Source: Sphingomonas jejuensis
GTDB lineage: Bacteria > Pseudomonadota > Alphaproteobacteria > Sphingomonadales > Sphingomonadaceae
Direction of reading: 5' to 3'
NCBI RefSeq assembly: GCF_011927695.1
Contig: NZ_JAATJE010000001.1
Location: forward strand, 248,001-312,000
DNA: 64,000 nt
Shown: in pieces, positions 17,760 through 26,049 of the stretch
Layout of the letters: every line of letters starts with the position of its first letter
Numbering within the stretch: position 1 is the first letter of the stretch
Position numbers and translations under genes: made by a program
The notes under the pieces: model-generated
What the model saw: the letters and a program-made list of their open reading frames with translations, nothing else
Databases searched by the model: none
What the model was told of the DNA's origin: nothing

Positions 17760-18497
17760 ATGCCAAAGCGTCGCGCAGATCAGCTGCTGGTGGACCGTGG
17801 GCTGGTTGAAAGCCGGGCGAGAGCTCAAGCGGTGATCATCGCCGGCCTGGTCACGTCCGACACCAGGCGGATCGAAAAGCCGGGTCAGCCGATCGACGAG
17901 GATGCGCCGCTTGTCCTGAAAGGGCGCGACCACCCCTGGGTATCGCGCGGTGGCATCAAGCTGAACCATGCGATCGACCATTTCGGCATCGACGTGACGG
18001 GCCTGGTGGCGATCGACGTCGGATCGTCAACCGGCGGCTTCACGGACGTGCTGCTGTCACGCGGCGCGGCCCATGTCTTCGCCGTGGACAGCGGCACCAA
18101 CCAGCTGGCCTGGTCGCTGCGCCAGGACCCGCGCGTCACCGTGCTGGAGAAGACCAACGCGCGGGCGCTGACCGCGACGGAGATCGACCGCCCGATCGAC
18201 ATCGTGGTGTGCGATGCGAGCTTCATCGGGCTGGCCAAGGTGCTGGCGACGCCGCTGACGTTCACGCGGCCGGGGGCGATGCTGGTGGCGCTGATCAAGC
18301 CGCAGTTCGAGGCCGGGCGGGCCGAGGTCGGGAAGGGCGGAGTCGTCCGCGATCCGGCCGTGCATGCGCGCGTGTGCGCGGAAGTTTCCGCGTGGATTGC
18401 GGGCGAGGGGTGGGATGTGCTGGGCGTAGAGCCGAGCCCGATCACCGGTCCCGAAGGCAATGTCGAGTTCCTGATCGCGGCCCGCCGGACGGATTGA
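17760..18497 (+). CDS. tlyA: TlyA family rRNA 2'-O-methyltransferase
   Basis: 245 aa from ATG 17760 (MPKRRADQLLVDRG); an alternative in-frame ATG is at 17739. N-terminal S4 RNA-binding domain (residues ~3-60), then an FtsJ/RrmJ-type SAM methyltransferase domain with AIDVGSSTGGFTDVLLSRGA and later LIKPQFEAGR. TlyA methylates 16S and/or 23S rRNA cytidines at the 2'-O and is often annotated as hemolysin A. Single gene, divergent from the autotransporter. Confidence 0.93.
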   Translation: MPKRRADQLLVDRGLVESRARAQAVIIAGLVTSDTRRIEKPGQPIDEDAPLVLKGRDHPWVSRGGIKLNHAIDHFGIDVTGLVAIDVGSSTGGFTDVLLSRGAAHVFAVDSGTNQLAWSLRQDPRVTVLEKTNARALTATEIDRPIDIVVCDASFIGLAKVLATPLTFTRPGAMLVALIKPQFEAGRAEVGKGGVVRDPAVHARVCAEVSAWIAGEGWDVLGVEPSPITGPEGNVEFLIAARRTD

Positions 18498-18669
18498 TGC
18501 GCGGGTGGCGCCCGGGCTGCAACGAACCATCGCCGCTGCCCGCTTTCCCATGAACTTTGCAGCCGGGGCGGCTATAGCGCCTCCCGAGTTAGCCCGAATC
18601 AACCGGGTGACAACATTGCGCCGGCGGGAGCCGTGCCGAACGGGAGGTCGCGTCTTGGGGGAGATCGCT

Positions 18670-19209
18670 TTGACTGGTCAGTTGCGGATGTCCTATCTGC
18701 GCTGGGCGCTGGTGACAGTGCCGGCAGTGCTGCTGCTGGGTCTGGCATCGGGGCGCCTGTCGGGATCGGGGTACGGCAACGCCTGGTTCGACGCGCTGGA
18801 GAAGCCGGCCGCGATGCCGCCCGGCTGGGCCTTCGGTGCGGCATGGACGACGCTCTACATCCTGCTGGGCCTGGCGCTGGCGCTGATCCTGAATGCGCGC
18901 AGCGCGCGGGGACGCGGCACGGCGATCACGCTGTTCATCGTGCAGCTGCTGCTGAACTATGCTTGGTCGCCGACCTTCTTTGCCGCGCACCAGGTGTGGC
19001 CGGCGCTGTTCCTGATCCTGGCGATCTTCGTTCTGGCGACGATCACCACCGTGCTGTTCGGCCGGATTCGGCGGGGGGCGGCGCTGCTGATGCTGCCCTA
19101 TCTGGCCTGGCTCGGCTTCGCAGCGGGGCTGAACTGGGACATCGCCCGGCTGAATCCCGACGCCGCCGACCTTGCGCCGCGCCGGGGCGGAGCCCAGATC
19201 AGGCTCTAG
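18670..19209 (+). CDS. tspO: TspO/MBR family membrane protein
   Basis: Five-helix membrane protein. Start chosen at TTG 18670 because GGGGGAG at 18657-18663 is well spaced; the first ATG in range is 18688 (MSYLRWALV) and gives a protein six residues shorter (179 versus 173 aa). The TspO signature is clear: KPAAMPPGWAFGAAWTTLYI and LNYAWSPTFFAAHQVWPAL. Bacterial TspO proteins bind porphyrins and influence tetrapyrrole and stress responses. It lies 172 bp after tlyA and 25 bp before ubiK on the same strand. Confidence 0.9.
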   Translation: MTGQLRMSYLRWALVTVPAVLLLGLASGRLSGSGYGNAWFDALEKPAAMPPGWAFGAAWTTLYILLGLALALILNARSARGRGTAITLFIVQLLLNYAWSPTFFAAHQVWPALFLILAIFVLATITTVLFGRIRRGAALLMLPYLAWLGFAAGLNWDIARLNPDAADLAPRRGGAQIRL

Positions 19210-19234
19210 TCCTTCCTGTTGCCGGAGCCCGATC

Positions 19235-19555
19235 ATGCAGTCCGAAAATCGCCTGTTCGACGATCTCGCCAAGCTGATGAACGGCGTGGCCGGGACTGTC
19301 GCCGGCATGAGCCGCGAGGCGCAGAACGCGTTTCGCGAAAAGAACCGCGAATGGATGGGCGGGATAGACTTCGTCTCCCGCGACGAGTTCGAGGCGGTGA
19401 AGGCCATGGCCGCCGCGGCGCGGGATGAGGCGGACGCGCTGCGGGCCCGGCTCGACAAGCTGGAGGGCAAGGATGGTACGACGTCTGCGCCGCACGCCCC
19501 GGCGGGGGATCAGACGCCGGACGGCGACCTTGGCATTCCCGGCGCGGCGATCTGA
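19235..19555 (+). CDS. ubiK: UbiK-type accessory factor (BMFP domain)
   Basis: 106 aa from ATG 19235. It starts MQSENRLFDDLAKLMNGVAGT with an amphipathic helix, followed by a coiled coil (FEAVKAMAAAARDEADALRARLDKLE), the BMFP/YqiC layout. UbiK assists ubiquinone biosynthesis at the membrane and binds lipid. The tail after residue 80 is disordered. ybjN follows on the same strand after 93 bp. Confidence 0.88.
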   Translation: MQSENRLFDDLAKLMNGVAGTVAGMSREAQNAFREKNREWMGGIDFVSRDEFEAVKAMAAAARDEADALRARLDKLEGKDGTTSAPHAPAGDQTPDGDLGIPGAAI

Positions 19556-19648
19556 CCCGGTTATCCCCAGCTTTCCGCGCCCGGAGGTCTTGCCCGCGTC
19601 CGTTGCCGGCGGCACGGATGGCGCCATGACGGGTGCGACGAGGACGGC

Positions 19649-20158
19649 ATGACCCCCGACGAGGACGACGGCAGCGACGTCGACGAGGCGCCGATCGACA
19701 CGCTGGAAAGCTATTTCGCGGCGCGCGGCTGGACGCACGAGCGGCTGGGCGACGACGAGATCGTCGGCACCGCGCCCGGCAGCTGGGGCAGCTATGAACT
19801 GCGCGGCGTGTGGCGCGACGACGACCGCGTGCTCCAGTTCCTGGCGTTTCCGGACATCCGGGTGGCCGAGGACAAGCGCCAAGCGATCTACGAAACGGTC
19901 GGGCTGATCAACGAAGGCCTGTGGCTCGGCCATTTCGAGCTGTGGGCCGCAAGCGGGATCGTGACGTTCCGCCATGCCGCGATCGTCGAAGGCGACGAGG
20001 CCGGCGTGCTGACGGTCGACCGGGCCGAGCTGCTGGTAGAAGCGGCGCTCGACGAGCTCGACCGGTTCTATCCCGTGTTCCAGTTCGTGCTGTGGGGCGG
20101 GAAGAGTCCCAAGGACGCGATCGCCGCGGCGATGATCGATACGGCGGGGGAAGCCTGA
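19649..20158 (+). CDS. YbjN domain-containing protein
   Basis: 169 aa from ATG 19649. The YbjN/Tir-chaperone-like fold is suggested by DTLESYFAARGW, GSYELRGVWRDDDRVLQFLAF, IYETVGLINEGLWLGHFELW and AEKKDAI-like end (GGKSPKDAIAAAMIDTAGEA). YbjN-domain proteins are thought to act as chaperone-like or stress-sensitivity factors; the target is unknown. Often next to proC in sphingomonads; here a GGDEF gene on the other strand separates them. Confidence 0.88.
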   Translation: MTPDEDDGSDVDEAPIDTLESYFAARGWTHERLGDDEIVGTAPGSWGSYELRGVWRDDDRVLQFLAFPDIRVAEDKRQAIYETVGLINEGLWLGHFELWAASGIVTFRHAAIVEGDEAGVLTVDRAELLVEAALDELDRFYPVFQFVLWGGKSPKDAIAAAMIDTAGEA

Positions 20159-20176
20159 CCGCCCCGCGCCGGCCGA

Positions 20177-21427
20177 TCAATCGGTGTGGTCGGCGAGCAG
20201 CACCTGGTTCCGCCCGGCGTTCTTGGCGCGATAGAGCGCCCGATCTGCCATGCGCAGCAGATCGCGTCCGGCGACATCGGGGCTGAGCGCGGCGACACCG
20301 GCCGAGAAGCTGACTTGGCCGATCGGATCGCCCGACTGCTTCGCCACCAGCCGGCGCGATGCGAGATCGGCGCGGCATGCCTCCACAGCGTCCCACGCCT
20401 CGGACGCGGTGCGCCCTTCGAACAGCATCACGAACTCCTCGCCGCCGTGGCGCGCCACATGGCAGGTGTTGCCCGACGCCGCCGACAGGAGCTTCGCCAC
20501 GAATTTCAGGATGCGGTCGCCCACGTCGTGGCCGTGCGTGTCGTTGATCTTCTTGAAGTGATCGATGTCGCAGAAGGCGAGCGACAGCGGGCGGCCGCCA
20601 GCGCGGGCATCGGCGATCGCCTGCTTCAGCTTGTTCTCGAACGCGCGGCGATTGGGAAGGCCGGTCAGCACATCGCTGGTCGCGATGCGGCGCGCCTCCG
20701 CCAGGTTCGCGCGGAGCGATCCCATGCGCTTGCCCGTGGTGCGCAGCTGCTGCTGGGCATCGCGGGTCTTGTCGATCATCGACCGCGTGAGGCTCAACAG
20801 CTGCTCGATCGTCTGGTCGGGCCGGTCGCCGGCAAAGGCGGTGGCGCCGGATTCGAGCGCCTGGCCATAGGCTTCCGCATCGGCGCCGGACTGCCGGACC
20901 AAGCCGGCGATGTTGGTCAGGCCGGCCTGCGCCTCGTCCACCAGGCGCGCGAGCGCGTCGGCCGACATGTCGGTGCGGCATTCCTCCAGGATCAGTTCGG
21001 CCGTGTCGTCGGACAGCAGCCCCTCCCGCTCGATCGCGCGATCAACCGCGGCGACGAGGCGGCGGTTGGCGCCGAGCACATATTGGTAGGCAAGGTCGTA
21101 ATGGTCCGGCGTGGGATCGAGGCCGTTCCCGAACAGAAAGGCGCCAATGCGCTCGTGAAGCTGTCGCGCCGATCCGGCGGAGGCGGCAGGAGCCGGCGCC
21201 GGTTCCGACTGAGGCGACACCTGGGGCACGTCATCCTCGTCATCGTCCATGCCGAGAAGATTGCGCATCGCGTTGGCGAGGCGCCCGGTCCGCCGGCGCG
21301 CGTCGTCGCTGCCGGCGCGCCGATCGTGCCGCCCACCGTCCACCACGACTTGGCGTTCGCCAAGCTGCGCGATCGCATCGGGATGAGTGGCCACGCGGTC
21401 GGCACCGCCCTGCTTCAGTTCACGCAT
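20177..21427 (-). CDS. Diguanylate cyclase (GGDEF) with N-terminal helical region
   Basis: 416 aa from the first start; an internal ATG at 21268 (MRNLLGMDDDEDD) gives 363 aa and is a serious alternative, since residues 1-53 show no familiar sequence. Residues ~85-230 are helical and coiled-coil-like. The GGDEF domain spans ~245-410: DVLTGLPNRRAF, FCDIDHFKKINDTHGHDVGD, and active-site RHGGEEF. The RxxD inhibitory I-site is absent (GNTC in its place), so product feedback at that site is unlikely. Predicted to make cyclic di-GMP. It lies inverted between ybjN and proC. Confidence 0.9.
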   Translation of the reverse strand: MRELKQGGADRVATHPDAIAQLGERQVVVDGGRHDRRAGSDDARRRTGRLANAMRNLLGMDDDEDDVPQVSPQSEPAPAPAASAGSARQLHERIGAFLFGNGLDPTPDHYDLAYQYVLGANRRLVAAVDRAIEREGLLSDDTAELILEECRTDMSADALARLVDEAQAGLTNIAGLVRQSGADAEAYGQALESGATAFAGDRPDQTIEQLLSLTRSMIDKTRDAQQQLRTTGKRMGSLRANLAEARRIATSDVLTGLPNRRAFENKLKQAIADARAGGRPLSLAFCDIDHFKKINDTHGHDVGDRILKFVAKLLSAASGNTCHVARHGGEEFVMLFEGRTASEAWDAVEACRADLASRRLVAKQSGDPIGQVSFSAGVAALSPDVAGRDLLRMADRALYRAKNAGRNQVLLADHTD

Positions 21428-21529
21428 GGCAGCTTAAACGGCCGCGACGCCGCGTTCTTGAGTGGCGGCATTGGATTTTTTCGAGATCGGCCGCTTCAGC
21501 CCCGCGACTGACACGGCTAAAGCCGCGGG

Positions 21530-22339
21530 ATGTTTAGCGATTATCCCGAAACGATGCTGCTGTTCGGCTGCGGGGCGATGGCAGGCGCCATGCTGTCCCG
21601 CTGGCTCGAAAGCGGATTGTCGCCAGACCGGGTGACCGTGGTGCGGCCGAGCGGCGCCGCGGTTGCGCCGGGCGTGCGGGTCGAGCGCCAGCTTCCCAGC
21701 GGGCTGACCGCGGACCTCGTGCTGGTGGGCGTGAAGCCTGCCATGCTCGGCACCGTCGCGGACGATATCAGCGCCACCATGGCGCCGGGCGGCCAGCTCT
21801 TGTCGATCCTGGCCGGGGTGACGCATGCCAGCCTTCGCGAACGCTTCCCGGCGGTGCGGTCGATCGTGCGGGCGATGCCGAACCTTCCGGTCGCGCTCGG
21901 CGCGGGCGTCGTCGCGCTGCATGCGCCCGATGCCGGTCCGGATGAGTGCGCGAGCCTGACGGCGCTCCACAAGCCGCTGGGCTTGGTCGAATGGATCGAA
22001 GACGAAGCCGATTATGATGCGGTGACCGCGCTGGCCGGCAGCGGCCCGGCCTTTCTCTACCGCTTCATCGATGCGCTGGCGAAAGGCGGAGCGGCGACCG
22101 GGCTCGATCCGGCGCAGGCCGCGCGGCTTGCGCTGGTGACGGTGGAGGGAAGCGCGCGGCTGGCGACGATGGCCGATGCGTCGCCGGCGGCGCTGGCCGA
22201 TCGCGTCGCCTCCAAGGGCGGATCGACGCGCGCGGGGCTCGACCGGCTGGATGCGGACGGTGCGCTCGACCGGCTGGTTGCTGAAACGCTGGCGGCAGCG
22301 ACCGCCCGGAACCGCGACATGGGGCGAGAGAACGGCTGA
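21530..22339 (+). CDS. proC: Pyrroline-5-carboxylate reductase
   Basis: 269 aa. N-terminal Rossmann segment MLLFGCGAMAGAMLSRWL, then RAMPNLPVALGAGVVAL and the C-terminal signature ALAGSGPAFLYRFIDALAKGG ... VASKGGSTRAGLDRL. ProC reduces pyrroline-5-carboxylate to proline with NAD(P)H. Length is standard. Stop is 6 bp from the stop of the convergent MarR gene. Confidence 0.95.
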   Translation: MFSDYPETMLLFGCGAMAGAMLSRWLESGLSPDRVTVVRPSGAAVAPGVRVERQLPSGLTADLVLVGVKPAMLGTVADDISATMAPGGQLLSILAGVTHASLRERFPAVRSIVRAMPNLPVALGAGVVALHAPDAGPDECASLTALHKPLGLVEWIEDEADYDAVTALAGSGPAFLYRFIDALAKGGAATGLDPAQAARLALVTVEGSARLATMADASPAALADRVASKGGSTRAGLDRLDADGALDRLVAETLAAATARNRDMGRENG

Positions 22340-22345
22340 TCGACG

Positions 22346-22828
22346 TCAGCCGCGAAAGCGGCCCATCCGCGCGATCGCGGCCGGACCGGCCAGCCCCTCC
22401 AGCACCCGCCAGAAGCCGCCGACCGCGTCAGGTCCGGCCTCGCCATAGGCCGCGGCGAGCCGGGTCCGGCTCGCCTCGAACAGCTGCTGCTCCAGCTTTG
22501 CGCCCGCCGCGGTCAGCCGCAGCAGGCGCTGTCGCCGGTCGGACCGTCCCACCCGCTGTTCCACCAGATTGCGCCCGACAAGCTCCCCCAGCACGCGGCC
22601 GAGCGACTGTTTGGTGATGCCGAGCAGCGTCAAAAGCTCCGATACCGGCAGGTCGGGCAGGCGCGCGGTGAAGTAGAGCGCGCGGGCATGCGCGCGTCCG
22701 AGACCGGTGCCGGCCAACGCCGCATCGACGCCGCCGCCGATGGAGGCGTTGGCGAAGTGCAGCAGCTCAATCCCCCGTCGAAGCTCTGCTTCGCGGAGGA
22801 AGAGAGGGGAGGCGACGGACGCAACCAT
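22346..22828 (-). CDS. MarR family transcriptional regulator
   Basis: 160 aa from ATG 22826-22828 (MVASVASPLF). Winged helix-turn-helix of MarR type: LPVSELLTLLGITKQSLGRVLGELVGRNLVEQRVGRSDRRQRLLRLTAAG, where the RSDRR stretch is the wing. It is divergent from the branched-chain aminotransferase gene, with starts about 90 bp apart. It may regulate itself and that gene, but no operator is certain. Confidence 0.88.
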   Translation of the reverse strand: MVASVASPLFLREAELRRGIELLHFANASIGGGVDAALAGTGLGRAHARALYFTARLPDLPVSELLTLLGITKQSLGRVLGELVGRNLVEQRVGRSDRRQRLLRLTAAGAKLEQQLFEASRTRLAAAYGEAGPDAVGGFWRVLEGLAGPAAIARMGRFRG

Positions 22829-22908
22829 GAGTGCAAGTGTGCCGCGTGACTTTGCCGATCGCAAGACGTCGCGCTAAGGCGGTGCCTTCGAAGCCGCGTC
22901 GCACCAGC

Positions 22909-22923
22909 GGAGGACGTCCGATT
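22909..22923 (+). promoter_or_regulatory. Strong Shine-Dalgarno before an ATT codon (possible non-canonical start)
   Basis: GGAGG at 22909-22913 is followed by a 7-nt spacer and ATT at 22921-22923. Homology of the aminotransferase begins exactly here. The in-frame GTG codons upstream (22831, 22882) lack a well-placed Shine-Dalgarno. Confidence 0.5.
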
Positions 22924-23997
22924 TTCGCCTTTGAACCGCACCCGTCGCCGATCGCCGCAAGCGAACGGAGCGCCCGCATCGCCGACCCTGGGTTCGGCCG
23001 CGTGTTCACCGACCACATGGTCACGATGCGGTGGAGCGAGGATGCCGGCTGGCATGAAGGGCGGCTGCACGCCCGCCAGCCGCTGACGATGGATCCGGCG
23101 GCGGCCGTGCTTCATTACGCGCAGGAGATCTTCGAAGGGCTGAAGGCGTATCGCACCGACGATGGCGGGGTGGCGCTGTTCCGGCCCGAGGCGAACGCGC
23201 GCCGGTTCCAGGAGTCTGCCCGGCGGTTGGCGATGCCGCCGTTGCCGGAGGAGTATTTCGTCGAGTCTGTGCGCGCCCTGGTGGCGCAGGAGCGCGAGTG
23301 GATCCCGGAGATCGAGGGCGGGGCGCTCTACCTGCGACCCTTCATGATCGCCAGCGAGGTGTTCCTGGGCGTGAAGCCGGCGGGTGAATATCTCTACATG
23401 GTGCTCGCCTCGGCAACCGGCGCCTATTGGAAGGGTGGGGCGCGCGCGATCTCGCTGTGGGTATCGCACGAGCATAGCCGGGCGGCGGCGGGCGGAACGG
23501 GTGCGGCCAAGTGCGGGGGCAACTATGCCTCCAGCCTGGTCGCGCAGGCGGAAGCCATCCGGCGCGGCTGCGACCAGGTGGTGTTCCTCGACGCGGCCGA
23601 GCGTCGCTGGATCGAGGAACTCGGCGGGATGAACATCTTCTTCCTCTTCGCCGACGGGTCGATGGTGACGCCGCCGCTGACCGGCACGATCCTGCCCGGC
23701 ATCACGCGCGACAGCATCCTGCGCATGGCGCGGGACGAAGGCGTGGACGCGCGCGAGGAGCAGTATTCGATCGATCAGTGGCAGGAGGATGCGGCGAGCG
23801 GACGCCTGGTGGAGGCGTTTGCGTGCGGCACGGCGGCGGTGGTCACGCCGATCGGGCGGGTCGCGGGTCCGGATTACGGCTTTACGATCGGCGACGGTGG
23901 GACGGGTCCGCGCACAGCGCGCATCCTGGAGCGGCTGAGCGATCTGCAGCGCGGCCGCGCGCCCGACCCGCATGGTTGGCTGCAACGGGTCGACTGA
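22921..23997 (+). CDS. ilvE: Branched-chain amino acid aminotransferase, possible ATT start
   Basis: 358 aa if translation begins at ATT 22921 (IFAFEPHPSPI), which is preceded by GGAGG at ideal spacing; the alternative GTG 22882 would add 13 residues. Fold-type IV PLP enzyme: FTDHMVTMRW, LHYAQEIFEGLKAYR, the PLP lysine in AAKCGGNYASSL, and WIEELGGMNIFF. It transaminates valine, leucine and isoleucine with 2-oxoglutarate. The family usually starts with only a few residues before FAFEPHP. tRNA-Gln follows closely downstream. Confidence 0.93.
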   Translation: MFAFEPHPSPIAASERSARIADPGFGRVFTDHMVTMRWSEDAGWHEGRLHARQPLTMDPAAAVLHYAQEIFEGLKAYRTDDGGVALFRPEANARRFQESARRLAMPPLPEEYFVESVRALVAQEREWIPEIEGGALYLRPFMIASEVFLGVKPAGEYLYMVLASATGAYWKGGARAISLWVSHEHSRAAAGGTGAAKCGGNYASSLVAQAEAIRRGCDQVVFLDAAERRWIEELGGMNIFFLFADGSMVTPPLTGTILPGITRDSILRMARDEGVDAREEQYSIDQWQEDAASGRLVEAFACGTAAVVTPIGRVAGPDYGFTIGDGGTGPRTARILERLSDLQRGRAPDPHGWLQRVD

Positions 23998-24039
23998 CCC
24001 TTCCAACCACGATCGACCCGGCTATAAGCGCCGGCACGT

Positions 24040-24114
24040 TGGGGCGTCGCCAAGCGGTAAGGCACCGGTTTTTGGTACCGGCATTCGCAGGTTCGAATCC
24101 TGCCGCCCCAGCCA
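24040..24114 (+). tRNA. tRNA-Gln (anticodon UUG)
   Basis: 75 nt beginning TGGGGCG, acceptor pairing with CGCCCCA, D-arm CAAGCGGTAAGG, anticodon stem CCGGT/ACCGG with loop TTTTGGT giving anticodon TTG, T-arm GGTTCGAATCC, and an encoded 3' CCA. TATAAG at 24023-24028 is a plausible -10. The sequence closely follows the conserved bacterial glutamine tRNA. Confidence 0.96.
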
Positions 24115-24174
24115 GCCACAGACAGTCACGGGCCGTACTGCCTTAACGTCGGTCAACGCTGAGACCATCCGCCG

Positions 24175-25077
24175 TCAGAGTGCCATTGCCGCCGCCGGGG
24201 CGCCGTGCAGCCGCTCGATGTCCTGTCGCGGCGGCGCGCCGAACAGGCGCCGGTATTCCCGACTGAACTGCGACGGGCTGTCGTAGCCGACCGCAAAGCC
24301 CGCGGTGCCCGCCGTGGCGCCGGAGACGAGCATAAGCCTTCGCGCTTCCTGCAGGCGCAGCTGTTTCTGGTATTCCAATGGCGTCATTCGCGTGATCGCC
24401 TTGAAGTGCGCATGGAGCGAAGACGGGCTCATGCCCGCATCCGCGGCGATTTCATCGATGCGGATCGGGGCGTCGAAGCGACGCCGGATGGCTGCGATTG
24501 CGCGGCTCACCTGATTGAGGTGGCTGCCGGCCGTCGCGACGTGGCGCAGCATGGGGCCATGCGGTCCGATCATGAGGCGGTAAAGGATTTCGCGCTCGAT
24601 CAGGGGCGCCAGCGCACCGATCGTCTCCGGTCGATCAAGCAGACGAACCAGACGGCAGGCGGCATCGATCAGGTCCGGGTCGCTGGGATAGACGCCGAGC
24701 ACGGGCAGGTCGGTGCGCGCGATCGGCCCGCCCTCCGCCACCATGAGGTCGGCGAGCATCGCCGGGTCGAGATCGATCTTGCAGCAAAGATAAGGCCGCT
24801 CCGGACTCGCCTCGATGACATGGCCGACGAGCGGGAGGTCGACCGACACGAGCAGATAATGCGCCGCGTCGTAGACGACGCTCTGTTCGCCGATCGACAC
24901 GCGCTTCGAGCCTTGGGCGATCAGGCAAAGCGACGCCTCGTAGACCGCGGGGGTGGGCACGCTGGGCTGATCCGCACGGATCAGGGAGACATGGGGCATC
25001 GCCGTCGTGCAGATGCCCGTGCCGCCGACATGACGGTCAATGACCTCGGCGAGTTGGGCGATGCGATCCATGCGCAT
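24175..25077 (-). CDS. AraC family transcriptional regulator (cupin-like sensor plus HTH)
   Basis: 300 aa from ATG 25075-25077, behind GGAGGATCAGC. The N-terminal AraC-type sensor region spans residues ~20-185 (AVYEASLCLIAQGSKRVSIGEQ; LVSVDLPLVGHVIEAS), and the C-terminal double HTH spans ~200-295 (RIDEIAADAGMSPSSLHAHFKAITRMTPLEYQKQLRL...GYDSPSQFSREYRRLFG). It is transcribed divergently from the SDR gene across 144 bp, a classic layout for an AraC activator and its target. Inducer unknown. Confidence 0.91.
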   Translation of the reverse strand: MRMDRIAQLAEVIDRHVGGTGICTTAMPHVSLIRADQPSVPTPAVYEASLCLIAQGSKRVSIGEQSVVYDAAHYLLVSVDLPLVGHVIEASPERPYLCCKIDLDPAMLADLMVAEGGPIARTDLPVLGVYPSDPDLIDAACRLVRLLDRPETIGALAPLIEREILYRLMIGPHGPMLRHVATAGSHLNQVSRAIAAIRRRFDAPIRIDEIAADAGMSPSSLHAHFKAITRMTPLEYQKQLRLQEARRLMLVSGATAGTAGFAVGYDSPSQFSREYRRLFGAPPRQDIERLHGAPAAAMAL

Positions 25078-25221
25078 GCTGATCCTCCAGCCGGGCGGAT
25101 CAAGCAAGCGGGCGGCGGCTGATTTGGAGGATCGTGCAATGCGTCTGGACGATCGCTCTACCGCCGGCGCCGCCGGGCGGCGCATCTGATGCCCCGTCAT
25201 TCCAGCAGGAAAGGAAGCATC

Positions 25222-25947
25222 ATGACGGGGACCATCGACAAGGTCGTGCTGATCACCGGCGCATCGAGCGGCATCGGCGAGGCCACCGCACGTGAACTCG
25301 CGTCGGCCGGAGCCAAGCTGTTCATCGGCGCACGCCGCGGCGAGCGGCTGAAGGCGCTGGCGGAGGAGCTGGGCGGAAATGTCGGCTGGCGCGAACTGGA
25401 CGTGACCGACGGGGCGGATTTCGACGCCTTCGTAGAGGCCGCAGAGGCGCGGTTCGGCCGGGTCGACGTGCTGGTCAACAATGCCGGCGTCATGCCGCTC
25501 TCGCCCTTGAAAGCGCTGAAGCGCGACGAGTGGAAGAAGATGATCGACGTGAACGTCCACGGCGTGCTGAACGGCATCGCTGCCGTCCTGCCGCGCTTTG
25601 TCGGCCGGGGATCGGGCCATGTCGTCAACGTGGCTTCGGTCGCGGCGCACATGGTGATGCCGACGGCGGCGGTTTATTGCGCGACGAAGCATGCGGTGCG
25701 GGCCATCACCGAGGGGTTGCGGCAGGAGCATGACGAGATCCGCTCGACCTTGATCTCGCCGGGCGTTGTCGCGACCGAACTCGGCCACGACATCACCGAT
25801 CCGGAGCTGGCCGCGGCCCTGCAGGGCTGGCGCAAGAAGTCGCTGACGCCCGATGCGATCGCACGCGCGATCCGCTTCGCGGTCGAGCAGCCCGATGGCG
25901 TCGACATCAACGAGGTGATCGTCCGGCCGGTCGCCGCCGACATGTGA
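25222..25947 (+). CDS. Short-chain dehydrogenase/reductase
   Basis: 241 aa from ATG 25222 with GGAAAGGAAG upstream. Classical SDR: LITGASSGIGEATA (TGxxxGxG), LVNNAGVM (NNAG), catalytic Ser-Tyr-Lys in NVASVAAH and AAVYCATKHA, then LISPGVVATELG. It is similar to the broad NAD(P)-dependent oxidoreductase group that AraC regulators often control. Substrate unknown. Hairpin at 25954-25979 follows. Confidence 0.92.
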   Translation: MTGTIDKVVLITGASSGIGEATARELASAGAKLFIGARRGERLKALAEELGGNVGWRELDVTDGADFDAFVEAAEARFGRVDVLVNNAGVMPLSPLKALKRDEWKKMIDVNVHGVLNGIAAVLPRFVGRGSGHVVNVASVAAHMVMPTAAVYCATKHAVRAITEGLRQEHDEIRSTLISPGVVATELGHDITDPELAAALQGWRKKSLTPDAIARAIRFAVEQPDGVDINEVIVRPVAADM

Positions 25948-25953
25948 GGCAAG

Positions 25954-25979
25954 CCGGGGCGCGGGCGCACGCGCCCCGG
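25954..25979. terminator. Hairpin after the SDR gene
   Basis: Perfect 10-bp stem CCGGGGCGCG / CGCGCCCCGG with a 6-nt loop, between convergent genes. No T-tract on the plus strand, so termination strength is uncertain. Confidence 0.55.
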
Positions 25980-26049
25980 ACTGTCCGGAGATTGCCGATC
26001 TTGTGAACAGCCGTACGCGCGACCGGCGTGCGCCTGGCGGGCGATCGCG

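Noticed and set aside
24040-24114. tRNA-Gln as an attachment site for an island covering 24-34 kb
   Set aside because: No integrase and no second copy of the tRNA 3' end seen in the window.
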